From Pseudomonas sp. (lineage in GTDB: Bacteria > Pseudomonadota > Gammaproteobacteria > Pseudomonadales > Pseudomonadaceae): DNA of 6,245 bases. Below are positions 6,186-6,245 of the stretch, piece after piece. Made by a program: the position numbers and the translations under genes. Below the pieces are notes generated by a model. That model made no database searches. It was not told where the DNA came from and worked only from the letters and a program-made list of their open reading frames with translations. Location of the stretch: NCBI GenBank assembly GCA_003523465.1, contig DQAA01000293.1, positions 1 through 6,245 on the forward strand, given 5' to 3'. Every line of letters begins with the position of its first letter. Within the stretch, counting starts at the first letter, position 1.

Positions 6186-6220
6186 AGGGCCTCATCGCCG
6201 GCAACGCCGGCTCCCACAGG
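6186..6220 (+). repeat. REP element (Pseudomonas type)
   Basis: A GCCGGC-AAC-GCCGGC hairpin (6197-6202 and 6206-6211) is preceded by CCTCATC and followed by TCCCACAGG, the typical build of dispersed Pseudomonas REP elements. Bases 6189-6211 are the exact reverse complement of 1-23. It lies just past the operon terminator, a common place for REPs. The exact ends are uncertain. Confidence 0.8.
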
Positions 6221-6245
6221 AATTTGAGCTGCGCCCCGGATGTTG

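Noticed and set aside
4257..6217. Minus-strand open frames opposite cyoC, cyoD and cyoE
   Set aside because: They have the same low-complexity, charged composition typical of antisense frames; one runs through the terminator and REP, and none resembles a known protein.

Overview
The window looks like chromosomal DNA from a Pseudomonas of the putida/fluorescens type. The reasons are its high-GC coding style with mostly G/C-ending codons, the DsbB and CyoABCDE protein sequences, an FNR/ANR-type box ahead of the oxidase genes, and Pseudomonas-style REP elements (a GCCGGC hairpin followed by TCCCACAGG). The genus is inferred from these traits. No ribosomal or other marker gene is present, so I do not name a species.

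Layout: a partial REP element sits at bases 1-23, followed by a pyrimidine-rich upstream region. dsbB (214-720) encodes an inner-membrane disulfide-forming oxidoreductase. A 557-base stretch without a gene (721-1277) follows. It holds an ANR-like box (786-799), a RegA/PrrA/RoxR-like inverted repeat (846-860), a sigma70-like promoter overlapped by an 8-bp inverted repeat (923-958), and two leader hairpins, one resembling an intrinsic terminator. Then come cyoA, cyoB, cyoC, cyoD and cyoE (1278-6121), all on the plus strand with gaps of 3, 3, 0 and 11 bases, so they almost certainly form one operon. A strong intrinsic terminator (6139-6180) closes the operon, and a second REP element (about 6186-6220) follows it. 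Its core is the exact reverse complement of bases 1-23.

How the genes work together: CyoA, B, C and D are subunits II, I, III and IV of the proton-pumping cytochrome bo3 ubiquinol oxidase. CyoE makes the heme O that this oxidase uses. DsbB passes electrons from periplasmic DsbA to ubiquinone, and a quinol oxidase such as Cyo can reoxidise the ubiquinol formed, so the neighbourhood makes biochemical sense. All heme and CuB ligands, proton-channel residues and quinone-site residues that I could check in CyoB are present, and the five cyo genes look intact.

I see no new defence system, mobile gene or novel protein. The parts most worth a second look are the long, structured cyo upstream region and a local run of A/T-ending codons near the 3' end of dsbB.
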